Shown here: positions 10,866 to 22,812 of the stretch, piece after piece | Layout: each line of letters starts with the position of its first letter | Numbering within the stretch: position 1 is the stretch's first letter | DNA from: Cryptomeria japonica | Taxonomy: Eukaryota; Streptophyta; Pinopsida; Cupressales; Cupressaceae | DNA: 64,000 nt | Assembly (NCBI RefSeq): GCF_030272615.1 | Contig: NC_081406.1 | Coordinates: 262,249,386-262,313,385, forward strand | Direction: 5' to 3' | The notes under the pieces: generated by a model | Database searches by the model: none | What the model was told of the DNA's origin: nothing | What the model saw: the letters and a program-made list of their open reading frames with translations, nothing else | Position numbers and translations under genes: made by a program

Positions 10866-12435
10866 TTTGATTAAGGATCAAATAGGTTTTGAGGGGACCC
10901 AAAACCCATTACAACAAGAAGTTTCGAAGATTTTACATGGATCTGAAATCCATAGAAGAATGTTGTTATAAGATACAACAAAGGTAATCAACAACCCACC
11001 TATAGCCTAACATTAAACATTAAACATTAAAGTTCCAACTAAAAGAGAGAAAGGCCAAAGCCAAACACAAGAAAATTCAAGCAAACATGAATATAGGGAT
11101 TTTCTAGGCTCCCTCAACCATGACAATGGGTTTTAGCAAGACTCCCATTACCTTAACTTTAAGAATAAACAACATTGAGATCACCTTACCCTTCAAGATC
11201 TACACCTCAATAGGAGAGAAGAGAGAAAAGGTCAGCAAAAAGGCAACAACAACTCACTTACAACCAAGAAACAAGTTTCCATCATCTCCCCAATGACTCC
11301 TCTTGGCATCACCAGCAACATCAAACTCCACCTCCATAGAAGCAAGGTCATCTCTAGCAACATCCATCTCCACCTCAATAGAAGATAGGACCACCTCTAA
11401 AGAAAAAGCCAAAGACAACCGAAGATGTTGAACCTAAAGTATAAAGGCCAAGGTTGGAGAAACAAGCAGGGGAAGGACGATCAAAGCCCCCAAAAAAAGA
11501 GGTCCGAGAGACAAAAGAAACAAGTAGGAGGAAGCAACTCCAGAACCATTCAGAATAAAAGAAACCCGCAACAAAATAACCTCTCTAGTAGGAACAAAAA
11601 CAACAAAGAAGTGCAAGGAGACAAGAGGGAAAGAGATACCATCACATAACTAACACAAGGGCAAGGTAACAAACTCACTGCCAGCCTCCTTGATAGCCTC
11701 AGCATAGCCTTCCTCATCAAAAGGAACCCCAACCCTACTCCAAACACTCCCACCTTTTAATGACCCAGAAAGCCTCCACCAAAGAATGGAATGGGGAGTA
11801 CCAAATAAGGAGGGGAAAATCTCCACAATCCTCATAACCCCACAACTGGGCAAGGGACACACCAAACCAATATTGGAAAGGCCCCATTTGCAAGAAACAT
11901 TAACAATAATGACCGCAGAGCAACATAAGCAGTAAGAAGCCATAGGAGAAGCTGAAACCCTTGTGCCACACCAACAATCATGCCCACAAACAAACATGAA
12001 AACAAGAATAGAGCCAAAAACCCATCCAAAGTCCACAACCAAGAAGCAAAGAAGGAGCACACCAGTCGACCCAACACGAGCAAAAAAGGAAAAGCCCAAG
12101 CAAAACAAACCACAACTCCAAGAGACAACAACTGCATCAATGGAAGCATCCCCAGAAAAGCCTTGAGCAACTCCATCCACACCATACGCCCAGGCGCAGA
12201 CCCCACCTCTAACACCACTTCCCCCTAAGAACCTCAAACCCCTGCACGCCTCCCACAGGACCAAAACCAAGCCATAAACCACAACAACCAACAGAATGTG
12301 GGGGGGATTGTTCACATCCTCCTCCTCTACAATTTCATCTGCCTCTCCATCACCATCGTTGCAACTAGAAGAGACCCTCGCTCTTGCTCCTCTGTGCATG
12401 TTTCTCATTTCAAAATCAGCATAATAAAACTTGCT
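10866..12435 (-). mobile_element. LINE-like retroposon with 14-bp target-site duplication
   Basis: The insert is flanked by perfect copies of attgatttttagtt (10852-10865 and 12436-12449). Its minus-strand 3' end reads ...gggtcccctcaaaacc tatttgatccttaatcaa, matching the 3' end of the insertion at 22233-22722. Two independent copies sharing one end and each having its own duplication identify a non-LTR retroposon family. A minus-strand open frame at 11650-12408 (252 residues, very rich in Gly, Val, Leu, Phe, Cys) has no RT or endonuclease motif. I do not treat it as a confirmed protein. Confidence 0.7.
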
Positions 12436-12523
12436 ATTGATTTTTAGTTATTTATATTAAATTTAGGTTAATTTATTTATTTTTAAATAAAATGTTGTGT
12501 TTTCACTTAGTATTGGTAGATTA

Positions 12524-12661
12524 TGTTACAAGCTAGGGTTGTCGTTGCACCAAAAGATCAACCTGTCAATGCCCGATACAACCACTAGACTTATAGAATC
12601 CACAGGAAGTTGTTAAACCATGTTGCGAATCCCCACGAGAGATGTTGGCCCACTGCCAACA
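12524..12661 (-). repeat. TRIM 3' LTR
   Basis: 138 bp, TG...CA on the minus strand, directly preceded (on that strand) by the purine-rich tract of the 68-bp internal region. Confidence 0.9.
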
Positions 12662-12729
12662 ATCCTCCTCCTAGCATCACTCGTTGTGGCCTACGTGATT
12701 CGAACCTGTGACCAAGCTCTGATACCACT

Positions 12730-12867
12730 TGTTACAAGCTCGGGTTGTTGTTGCACCAAAAGATCGACTTGTCAATGCCCGATACAACCACTAGACTTAT
12801 AGAATCCACAGGACGTTGCTAAACCATGTCATGAATCCCCATGAGGGACGTTGGCCCACTGCCAACA
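12730..12867 (-). repeat. TRIM 5' LTR
   Basis: 138 bp, differing from its partner at about a dozen positions, mostly transitions. It is followed on the minus strand by AG and then the primer-binding site. Confidence 0.9.
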
Positions 12868-12889
12868 AATTAAACATGTCATATAATGG

Positions 12890-14753
12890 AAAGTGGAGAA
12901 TCTTTTATATCAAGTTCAACCATAGGCTTCACCCCATCGGTGCCACTACTAATTACAAGAACTTGTCTTGTCGAAGCTAGAGACTCTACTTGGAAATATG
13001 CCTATCAATAACCACAATGCACAAACTTATATCATGGAGGCATTGATCATTTTAAATACCATCTTGCAAGAATTACTCATCATGATGCCAAGCCCTATCT
13101 CGACACCATTGAAGAGATAAAGAGAGAGATAAATTCCCTACTTGCATTGGTAGAACAAAAAAAATGCAAAAGGAGAAGACAAGGGCAGCTATAGTAACAT
13201 CTATAGTTGGTAGTCATGGTGCTCAAGTGCAACCGAAATAAGATGGAGATACAACATGTCAAGGCATAATGGGCTCTCTTTGTGGTCCATACATCATACA
13301 TCATAAAAAAATTGACCTCCACTTCATCTACTTCACGTAGAGTGCCAATGCTTACACCTAAATGCACACCATATAGATTTTTTGTGCTCAGAAATACACA
13401 TGGAGCACAACCATCATTGGAAGGTATAGGGTGGAATAGGGAGGTGCATGAACATGCAAATACGACATGTGCTGATTTTTGGTATTTCAACAACATTCAT
13501 TTCAATGTAGCAAGTAGTCCTTATGGGTAGGATTTGGTACCTACATTGACAGTTGCGAGTAAAGGCTCCAAGGAGCCTTCTCATAAAGACTTGAGTTGGA
13601 GGTTAGTTAATTTATGCTAATTTATACTTATAGTAATTTATGTTGAATTTTAGGCTAAATTTATGTTCATTATTTTATAGTAATTATGTTTAATTTAAGC
13701 TATTTTTTGTGTTTAAAAATTAAAATTTTGTACATTCACTTTGTACTTGTAGGTTGCTCCTAAATGCAACCAAAAGGGTAAGGATAATAGTGGAAGAATA
13801 GAAGAAGCAATGAGAAAATATAGTTTTACTATTCTTTCAAATGGGTAGACAAATGGGAAAAACCGCACAGTTTTCATTTTTTGGGTAGCTTCCAATAGTG
13901 AAGTGATTTTTTGAAATCATTGGATGTCTCTAACAAATTCAAAAATTCAGAAGCATTGTTTCTAATGTTGGAAGAAGTTGTGATGGAGGTGGGCATTGAA
14001 AATGTGTTACAAATCCTAATAATAGTATAGCATATGTGGCAGTTGGGAGATTTCTCCAAGACAAATGTAGGACACTTTTTTGGACACCTTGCATAGCACA
14101 TTGCCTTCACCTTCTTTTGGAGAACATAGGAAAACTTGATTGGGTGACACTAGTTGTAGATGATGCAAGGAGAATAACAAAAATTATCAACAATCATCCT
14201 TGGGTTCTTAATTTGATGAGAGATCACACCCAAGGGAAAGAGTTGGTAAGATTGGGTGTCACTAGATTTGCACCATTTTTCCTAACATTGCAAAGCATTA
14301 TTGGTTCGTTGACTTCTTTGAAACAAATGTTTGTGAGTCAAACATGGCTAGACTTATCTTATTCAAAGAAGCCTGAAGGAATGAGAATCACAAGCATAGT
14401 CTTTGACAAGATTTTTCCACAAAGAGCTACAATGATCATGAAGGCAACCTCAAAACTTTGAAATTAAATTCAAATTGAATTTTTTCTTTTTTAATGTCTT
14501 TCATTATAAATTTGTAACTTTAATATTTTTGTATTTAAATTGTAGGTGTCTAAGCTATTGTTTAGAGTTCTTCATTTGGTAGATGGACATCAAAAGCCAA
14601 TAGGGTATATTTATGAGGTCATGGATAGGGTGAAATAGTCCATTATAAATTACTACAAGGGGGACAACCTAAGATTCGATCTCATTTAGGAGATCATTGA
14701 TAGGAGGTAGAACAATCAATTCCACCAACCCATCCATGCAACATGGTACTTCC
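12890..14753 (+). pseudogene. hAT transposase relic, 5' part (BED finger and DUF659)
   Basis: Coding blocks in order: a BED-finger end HGGIDHFKYHLARITHHD (from 13033), FFVLRNTHGAQPSLEGIG (from about 13378), and LTVASKGSKEPSHKDLSW ending at 13601. Then come IAYVAVGRFLQDKCRTLFWT and AHCLHLLLENIGKLDW, the DUF659/hAT core (14036-14461), and RVLHLVDGHQKPIGYIYEVM (from 14546). Intron signals remain: donor at 13602 and acceptor ttgtag at 13752, and another acceptor at 14545. Multiple stops and frameshifts show it is dead. This is the plant hAT family with a BED zinc finger, DUF659 and hATC; the active protein would excise and reinsert its DNA. Confidence 0.8.
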
Positions 14754-15299
14754 CATTGTGATGTTTTCACACATCACCCCATTGCAAATGAGGACCCTCA
14801 CTTTTTGCTTGTAGAGTAGTTGTCTTAGTTTAGTCGTCTAGCTAGGCAACTGTTTCTTTAGCTATTAGCCTCTTGCTTGAGAGGAGATGTAGTGTAACTT
14901 CTAGGTCAGATCAAGTTATAAGTCTTAGAGGTGATAGGTAGTCAAGTGAACAAGTGGACTTCCTTAGGTCAGAGCATAGAAGTGGTGAACAATCAATGAA
15001 AGTGAAGAGCTTAATGAAGATTGATTAAGGCTAAGTGTTGAAATTGACCAAGAAAGGAGGACATTCCCCACTGCTCCAAAGCCATGCCTAGGTAGGAAGG
15101 TGATGATTTTGTCCTTGTGATCCATGTCTTGGGAAAGGAAAGAACAATTCTGATATTTGATCCAGCAAGAGGAGAAGTTGATGAAAAAGGGGAAAAAACA
15201 AAATTGAAGTGAGCGAAATTAGGCTTGAAATCAGTCTAAGATGCATGTTCCTCATCCCCCTTGATCCCTGGCCAGACCTTGTCAATGTTCCTTGCTCCC

Positions 15300-16080
15300 C
15301 AAGATCCATTGCCAGATGTTGAGAATATTCCTCATACCTTCAAAAGCCCAGCATATGCTTTGACTGCTCCAAATCCACGACATGCTTGATGCCTTCCAAA
15401 ACTTGATATATTCCTCACCATCCCAAATCCACAATATAGCAAGATGACTTGAAGTTTTTAAGGACAAAGGTGGATGGAAATGAAATGTTTTGAAACAATT
15501 TTAAGTAAAGAACCCCCAAAGATGAAGGTGAATGATAGTGAAAGAGGAACCTTCCTCACTGCTTCAAAACCTCGAACTTCCAAGCAAACGTTCCTCGCCC
15601 CTCAAAAGTCCTACACATTCAAGCAAATATTCCTTGCCCCTCTAAAAGTATGACATGTTCCTTATGCCTCCTTCCCCACGACATATTCCTCATCACTCCT
15701 TCCCTGCAACATGTTCCTTGCCCACCAAAATACATGACACGTTCTCGAGCATGTTCCTTGCACACCAAGATCCCTGACATGTTCCTCATGCTCTCAAATC
15801 CACGACATTCCTTATGACCTTAGATCCATAGGACATTCTCGAGGACATTCATCATGCCTTCAAAATCCCAACATGTTCCTTACGCCTCTAAATCCCCTAT
15901 CATTCTTTAGGAACATGCCTCAATCCCTTGGATATGCGACACATGCTTTATATACCAATAACCCCAACCACCTTCATGGCATATTCCTGACCCATCAAAA
16001 CCAAGGAACATTCCTCGCTACCTAAAATATTTGACCTTCCAAGGAAAGAAACATGCCTCGTACCTATAAATCCATGACAG
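15300..16080. repeat. degenerate minisatellite (acatgttcctcatgcc-type units)
   Basis: Variants of cgacatgttcctcatgcctccaaat recur more than twenty times with irregular spacing of roughly 25-45 bp. Each carries a core of ttcctcatgcc or ttccttgcccc followed by aaatcc. No frame is sustained. It lies in the upstream part of the LTR-type insertion, ahead of its TATA box. Confidence 0.65.
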
Positions 16081-18250
16081 TCTAGGTGAAATCAGACTTG
16101 CAAAACTGAGAAATTAGGCCTATAAAGTCACAAAATTTGACCTAATTCGCACATATTCACCTAAGTGCAGATCTAAAGGCAAAGTTTGTTGGATAATGAA
16201 TGCAAAGCATAAACAAATTAATGAGCATGTGTGGAGTGTGTTTGGAAGTGGAGAATTTGACTTGTATTTATATCATTGAAATCAATAAAAAAAAAATGTT
16301 GATTAAATTTGGTCGACCTAAATAAGGATAAGGTAAATAAGCCAAGATGGGCTAGCCGACCTTGGTTTTGTTGAGCATTGGAAACATTAAAAATTCATGG
16401 AAGGGAAATATTAATTAAACGAAGAAGGTCGACCCCTTGCAAGATCACTTGAGGATCATATAAGGGTAAGGCAAGAAACCCTTCATTTTCAATATTCCAA
16501 TTTGAATTCAATTGATGGTCAAGGAGGAAGTGTGAACCTAGAGAAGAACATCAGATTTAAGAAAAAGAGAGGGAAAATTTCCAAGAAGATAAGTCAATCT
16601 CAAAATTGTAAGTGTGAGTTTCAAATGAATTTCACAAGATTGGACATAAGGAGTAGAGTAGAGATTGAATTTATAGCAAATCAAGTACGAATCTTATGAA
16701 AGGCAATCAAACCAAGCAAGTATTGAAGGTTAATAAGGAAGAATAAGACGAAATCAGACCAAGTGAAAGAACATCTCTAGGATATTAGCAATGAAATCAA
16801 AACATGTTAACATTCATTTTTTGGGGAATAAGAGTAAATTATGTGTTTATGAGCAATTAACAATCATGATTAAGTGTTTTCTTTGTCTTTCAGGTTGAAG
16901 TCAAAAGTAAAGCATATGGTGGATGCAAGAAAAGGATATCAACATCTTCAAGGCAAGTTGGAAGGTGAAATGATCCAGCAATGAGAGGGACTCCAAAGAT
17001 GAAGGACATTGTAACCTTGCAAGAGAGAGACATCATGCCCTCAAGCAATGCATATTCAAGAATCAACATACTTAAGGTGATGACAAAGGGAGATAGTGCG
17101 AGTGAAAGATACAACTACAACGACCTTGAATTTCCTTTGAAAATCCAAAGGTCAAGGTCAAGTATACCCGAGGTATAGGAGGTGATGGTGAAACAAAAGA
17201 AGATCCAGGCAAAGGTAATGTTCAAGGTTAGAAGGTCGACTTAAGCAATATGATCATCAGATCTAAACAAGGTTAGAAGGTTGACTTAAGCAGATTTATC
17301 ATCATCGGAGGCTTGGAGATGTTGAGTATCAAGAGATATTTCCCAAGACTTCATTGTTCCTTCATGACAAAGTATCAAGTCTATAATGCAAGTATGAAGT
17401 GCATGAAGGGTGGGGAGAAGACTTCACAATAGGAAAAATCAAGACATTCAAGAATCGAGGAATCAAACACAAAGAGATTACTTCTACAAGGAAGGAACCA
17501 ACATTATTGAATGAAAGGCTTCAACAATGCAACTTAGAGGGAGAACTTCATAAGGAATAAAGGAAAGGACAACATAAAGACAAGGAATGCTCCAATAGGG
17601 AAAGCATAAGAAATCAACATCAAGGAAGGAAGATATGACTATCTTGAATTTCCTCCGAAAATCCAAAACTATTGCCAATACAAAAAGAGAGAAATGCAAG
17701 GACAAGTTCTAGACATCATAAGGAAGGAGTTTTCACACAAAATAAAGAGAATGCAAATATGATCAATGAGATAGTTCCAAAAGAAATAATCAAAGTTAGA
17801 AGACTTGATCATTGAAGATGAGGCAATTTGGGAATATCCCCTGCCTTCATCTCATTCATGAATGGGCTTGGAAATGTTGAGTATCAAGAGATATGTCTCA
17901 ATCACCTACAACTTGTCATGAGTTACAAGATGAGCAAACTGAGGTGGTGCCTAGTCATTTTCATTCACCAATCACTTCGTTTCGAGTCAGGATGTCCAAA
18001 TTCAATGTACCTGACTCATCCAACGAGGCAAATAACTACTACATGTGGGCACAAAGTTAGAGGTACCTAACCTCATCATCTATTGGTCAAAATTCAAGGA
18101 AGAATATGTGTCCTATTTATTGTAATTTTATCATTGGTCAAACATTAAATGCTATGTAATGGGTGTAACAAACCCTAATTAGGGATTCTATCTTGTAATC
18201 TTGGCCATTGATGTGGATCTAATCTTGGTCATTCAATTGTATTGAGAGCA

Positions 18251-18260
18251 CTATATAAGG
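18251..18260 (+). promoter_or_regulatory. LTR TATA box (ctatataagg)
   Basis: A TATA element preceded by attgagagca and followed by ggctccacttcctc, typical of the U3/R boundary of plant LTRs. It orients the 14754-19022 insertion on the plus strand. Confidence 0.55.
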
Positions 18261-19022
18261 CTCCACTTCCTCATTTGTAAAGGCTAATAGCAGGTAGCAA
18301 TTAGGAGTAAAATAGGAGAAGACAAAATTTGTTGCCAAGCTTGTAAATAAACATCTGTTTCATTGAACTTATGGTGGAATGTGTTGTTTCTTCTACATAT
18401 TGCATGGTTTCTCATTGTATCCTTATGTTAAATGGTGTTGATTAGATGCATGGAAGCTATTGTGGATGATTAATGGTGAAATTTGCATGTTCATACTACT
18501 TGTGTTTTGTTGATTGCTAAATACTTTGCGTGATCAAATGAACTCTTTATTTTCTTAACTTCGATTACTACTCATGCATTGTTGTTGTCTATGTTGTCGG
18601 TGATGATTTGAACATCATAATATTACCTTAGAAGATCACACTAGCTTTGTGGCATTGTTGCTTTGCATGGCAAAGAAAAATCTAGTAGAATCTCACTAAG
18701 TCATTCACAGTTTCTTACATTCCTAGGATTAGACTAGCTTTTTAAACCCTTATCCTTTTTGTCTTTTTTTCAAATCAAGTAAACTTCCACATTCTAGCAC
18801 CATTCAAACATTCAAGTTCAATGTAAGTCCCCCTTGTGATTCGAGCATATCACATCACAATCCCTGAATCTATCCATGTATAAGGTTAATAATTGACTAC
18901 GAAACCTTGGAGTCGTCTCGTTTGATCACATTGTTTAGCATCTGAGGGGTCTTTGTTCAAGAGAGGATAGAATACTTAGTATTTTATTCTATGTTGCATG
19001 ATGTCATAAAAAACACATCAAC

Positions 19023-19745
19023 ACTTCCTTAAACCTTATTTTTCTATTTAGATACTTTTTCTAATCCTAATGGAGAGGTTATGGAGGGCCTCACAACATG
19101 CATTCAAAGAATGACACCCCAAGTTGAGGTGAGAGGCCTCATTGTTCAAGAATTGCATACTTATAGGACTAGAAGAGGCTACCTAAGGAAGAATCACTTA
19201 AGCACCAAGTATAAAATTTGAAGGACCTTTATGTCACGTGCTTCTTATCAATTACAAATTTCAAATATACAACTATTGATAATTTTATAAAATATGTTTA
19301 GACTTTTCTTTCTAACTTTTCAATATTTTATTTTGTAGATTATTGGTGGATAGATTGGGATGCAAATACACCAAATCTTTGAAGATTTGTCCTCTGCATT
19401 TTGTGCTAACCTTGTAGTGCATCCATTTGTGAGTGCAATTGGAGCTTATTTGAGGCAATCCACATGAAGAAGAGGAAGAAATTAGTTCAAAACCACCTCA
19501 GTGGCCTTGTCTTTGTGCAATAAAACCTTTGGTTGTGCACAAGGATGGTAGAGGAAAAATCAAAGGACCCCATTGATTTGGATGAGATAAATCCTTATAG
19601 TGATTGAACAAGGTAGGATGGGCAACCTCCATTGTTTACTAATGATGAGATTCTTGATTTTGAGAGGCAAGCATTGGAGGATGTGGATGCAACAAGAGAT
19701 ATGGGATTGAATACCAGTGATGAGATTGAAGAGGATTTATTGTAA
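19023..19745 (+). pseudogene. hAT transposase relic, 3' part (hATC dimerisation domain)
   Basis: It resumes with LKPYFSI, then SNPNGEVMEGLTTCIQRM and VRGLIVQELHTYRTRRGYLR (to about 19200). An intron with an acceptor ttttgtag ends near 19338. Then the dimerisation signature ECNWSLFEAIHMKKRKKLVQ and NHLSGLVFVQ, followed by an acidic tail NDEILDFERQALEDVDATRD ending at TAA 19743-19745. The segment matches the C-terminal half of plant DUF659/hATC transposases. In-frame stops (for example within SI*ILF) mark it as a relic of the same gene as 12890-14753. Confidence 0.78.
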
Positions 19746-22109
19746 TCTACTACTAGAATGGAGGTTCAGCCATAGCCTTCTATACCAAGCGAGGAACGAC
19801 AATAGACTTCAGGAATTAGAACCTCAAACTCTACCCAAGTTTTCACTAGATTAGGGAAGAGGAAGATGTAAAATATTGTATTTACTATTCACTCTTTTTA
19901 TTTTGTTAGCTATCTATTGCATCACGCTATCGACCATTAGGATTCGCATGATGATGTGATTTTGTACTCAATTTGCTTTCAAATCAATCAAATTTAATAG
20001 AAAACACTTTTGTACTCATTGGATACATCTTCTTGTTGAATTTTACAAATTTTTGTGTTTTTAAAGAAATTTAAGCAATTTTTTTAATTTCTAAGTTTTT
20101 TGCTATGTCAATTTTTTTTGGTTTGCCAAGTGTTTGTAGAGTTCGAGTTTTTCAACTAGGGTTGAGACATGTGTCCTTATCATTGGAGACACCTAGTACA
20201 TGTATAGTTGCCACTTGCTAGCACACATGTCATTTGAGTTAGACAAGTGTTTCATCTTTGGAAGGGTAGTTAGTCATTGTGTTCGACCTACCTACCCCCT
20301 CTACCTTGCCTATATATGCAAGGCCCCTATGTACATTTTCTACACTCTTCATTTAATATGATAGACTTAGTATTGTGCATAATTTTGTTTATTTGTGAAA
20401 GGTTTGTTTCGTGCTTTCAGATATTGTCACTCTCCAACAATTAGTAATATGTGTATGCTAACTGGTCACTATCATTCTACAATTATTGCAATCTGTATCA
20501 TTCTTGATCAACACAATTTTGTGCCATCAATTAATATGACCATCAATACTGCTGACAACATTATAGGAAATATTGTTGATTAAAATGATTAGCATGAAAC
20601 ATTGTTAAGATAAGGCATTATTGTTCTCAAATGCTAGGGATGATTGTTGCTACTGTTGTAAACTTGAGAGGTATTTGAAGAGGTTAGGGAGAATGTTGTT
20701 GTCAATTGTAGTTATCATTTTGTGTATATATTAATCTCTTGGAATTAATAGTTAAGGAAACCATAGGATTAAGAAGTTGTGTTTTAGTGCATGAAGGATT
20801 CATTCTCATTATGGCAGAGTTATTAAAATTGATAAAGAGATGTATTTCAATAATTTGTGCTCAGTCATCTAAAAATTAATGAATAAAATCCATATATCAT
20901 AAATTATTGTCTACATTCACTTACTTTCACTTCCTTTCTCTATATGCAATTATGAGGGCTTTAAATCTAAAATACATCAGGTATTTCTCTCTTTCTAAAT
21001 TTTATTGCATTTTTAGGTTCCCAATATTTTCCATTTATTTTTTCCAATAATTTCTTGAGAAATTGAAATTAATTTTATTTTAATTCCAAAATTACCATTT
21101 TCACCCCTTTTACACAATTATAGTTTGATGTCAATTCATATTTTTACTAATTTTGCATATGTTAATTGTAAACCATCTGACTATCCACTTCATAATTATA
21201 ATGCACCCAATGTTTGTATTCAAATCAATTGTACCTTAAATTTTACTTGTTTGATAAAATATTCTACAACTAATGTTGTGCTCATGGTGCTATTGGCAAC
21301 ATTTTAACTTATGATTGCAGGTTTGTTGCAAATACCAAGTCTTAAAAATTTCAAGTGGTTTGCAGTCACCCTTGATCTTTCTTCGATTGGAGCATACACG
21401 CTCCAAAATAAAACCTATGAAAATTATTTGAAAAGCCTAATTAGAAATAATTTTGCCAATAAATTTAAATATACAATAATCATGATCACCAAGCACATTG
21501 TTCTCCAGAGAATCTCTTTATGTTTGTATTTTTTATCATTTACCCCATGTCCCCATATTGTTGCTTAAGTGCAATTCCTACTTAAAACTAAGTAGGTGGA
21601 GTGTTCCCATGCAAATTTTTAATTAAGGGGAAAGGATAAATTAGAATCTTTTCCTATTTTGGTGGAGCAACGGTTGCTTAAAACTTGAAAATAAGCTTTG
21701 GAAAAAAGGAGGGGCTAAAAATAAGCAGTTGTTGCTTATTGAGAAAAATGACAAGTGACTCCACAATTTTTCTTACCTCTTTTTTATGTTTCCAAAATTT
21801 TCTCTAAAATTTATGTGAAAACTTATTACTATTAAAGTTTACTTTTAAAAATGCAATTTAAGATCAAAATAAGTAGCAAAATTTAACATTCATGGGGCCA
21901 CCAGCTCCACAAATTGTTGCTAAAAGAATTGAGCAACATCAACTAGCTAAAATAAGCTAAGCAGACGCATGGGGGCCTTCCCTTAGAATGTTTCAGTGTA
22001 GCTTGTCAAACAACATATGGGTGAATGATGTATAGTAACTGGATTCAGGAAAAATAAGTCAAATGGGTTTTTAGATTGTAAACATTGTGGACAATAAGTT
22101 TAGGGAATA
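19746..22109. other. AT-rich spacer with one LTR-promoter-like stretch
   Basis: No protein similarity is recognised. Near 20310 ctaccttgcctatatatgcaaggcc resembles a retroelement TATA region, like the one at 57200. The short frames at 20395, 21125 and 21311 show no domain and are probably chance. Confidence 0.4.
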
Positions 22110-22119
22110 GCTTAAATCA

Positions 22120-22812
22120 CACACACTAAATTTATACTTCTAGACTTAAAAGTGTTAAACATTAAGAGTTGACTAACATTTTCTAGGCTTAATATGTTGC
22201 TTAATGTGTGTGGTAAAACTAAGAATACACTTATTCTGGCGTTAGCGCTCCAACTCTTAATTCTGGTGGCCTTTCTAATATGGCCATGCCAGCAAGGAAG
22301 GATACAGTTGATTATTTTGAGACTGAGGTTGTTGGCTTTCATTCACAGAATAATGGTGGGCTGGATTGGCATGACATGGCAGCACAAGTTGAAGAGGGTT
22401 GGATTTTTGTTAAGGGCAATAAAGAAAAGTTCTCTAAGCCTCCTTTTGACATGATTCTCCGCTCCCACAAGAGTAGCTCTAAAAGTAAATCTTGATGACT
22501 CTTGTTTGGGGGCTGGTTGCAGGCTAGCTACAAGCTGTCCTTTTTGTAGCTGTGTGGCTGACTGCATGTTGTTCTTTTTGCAGGATTTTGTCATAGGTTG
22601 TATGTGCCTTCATGTTCATTTTGTTTAGACAACTTTCTTGTAGAGGGTTCTAGATCCTTTCAAAATATGATTGTAAAGGGTTTTGGGTCCCTTCAAAACC
22701 TATTTTTCCTTTAATCAACAACACTAAGAATACACTTCTAGGCTTAAAAGTGTTAAACACTCAAAGCTGACTAACATTCTTTAGGCTTAATATGTTGTTT
22801 AGTGTGTGTGGT
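22120..22812. repeat. imperfect tandem repeat (MITE-like unit) split by a retroposon
   Basis: A unit of about 85 bp, cttctagacttaaaagtg...gtgtgtgg, occurs at about 22138-22212 and again at about 22738-22812. The first copy has cacacacta/tgtgtgtgg-like inverted ends. The second copy begins right after the duplicated target site of the 22233-22722 insertion, so the two were adjacent before insertion. Confidence 0.6.
22233..22722 (+). mobile_element. 490-bp LINE-like retroposon with 15-bp target-site duplication
   Basis: Flanked by perfect actaagaatacactt copies at 22218-22232 and 22723-22737. The first part contains an open frame (22280-22495, 71 codons) with GWIFVKGNKEKFSKPPFDMI and a Ser/Lys-rich end, reminiscent of the C-terminus of a plant LINE ORF1. 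About 230 bp of untranslated sequence follows, ending gggtcccttcaaaacc tatttttcctttaatcaa. The same terminus occurs in the 10866-12435 insertion. No RT is present. Confidence 0.7.

Larger units (their letters stand above)
12524..12867 (-). mobile_element. TRIM-type miniature LTR retrotransposon, 344 bp, complete
   Basis: Two 138-bp direct repeats (12524-12661 and 12730-12867) each read, on the minus strand, TGTTGGCAGTGGGCCAAC ... GAGCTTGTAACA (one copy TAGCTTGTAACA). Only 68 bp separate them. That interval starts with a primer-binding site TGGTATCAGAGC two bases from the right LTR. It ends in a purine-rich GCTAGGAGGAGGAT next to the left LTR. Flanks gatta (12519-12523) and aatta (12868-12872) form a near-perfect 5-bp duplication. 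It has every cis signal for reverse transcription and no coding capacity. It lies in what appears to be an intron or flank of the hAT relic. Confidence 0.9.
14754..19022 (+). mobile_element. LTR-type insertion in the hAT gene, possibly one long solo LTR
   Basis: The hAT frame is cut inside ...ATWYF and resumes as LKPYF. The sequence acttcc is present on both sides (14748-14753 and 19023-19028), so a 4.27-kb insertion is clear. Its ends read TGTGATG...CATCAACA, LTR-like, but the expected 5-bp duplication does not abut TG/CA exactly. A TATA box, ctatataagg, lies at 18251-18260, about 770 bp from the right end. No protease, RT or integrase is encoded. No duplicated LTR pair is visible within it, which favours a single long LTR over a full element. 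Confidence 0.65.

Noticed and set aside
11650-12408. 252-codon minus-strand frame
   Set aside because: Gly/Val/Phe/Cys-rich without a motif, overlapping other open frames on both strands; lies in a retroposon interior, so not listed as a gene.
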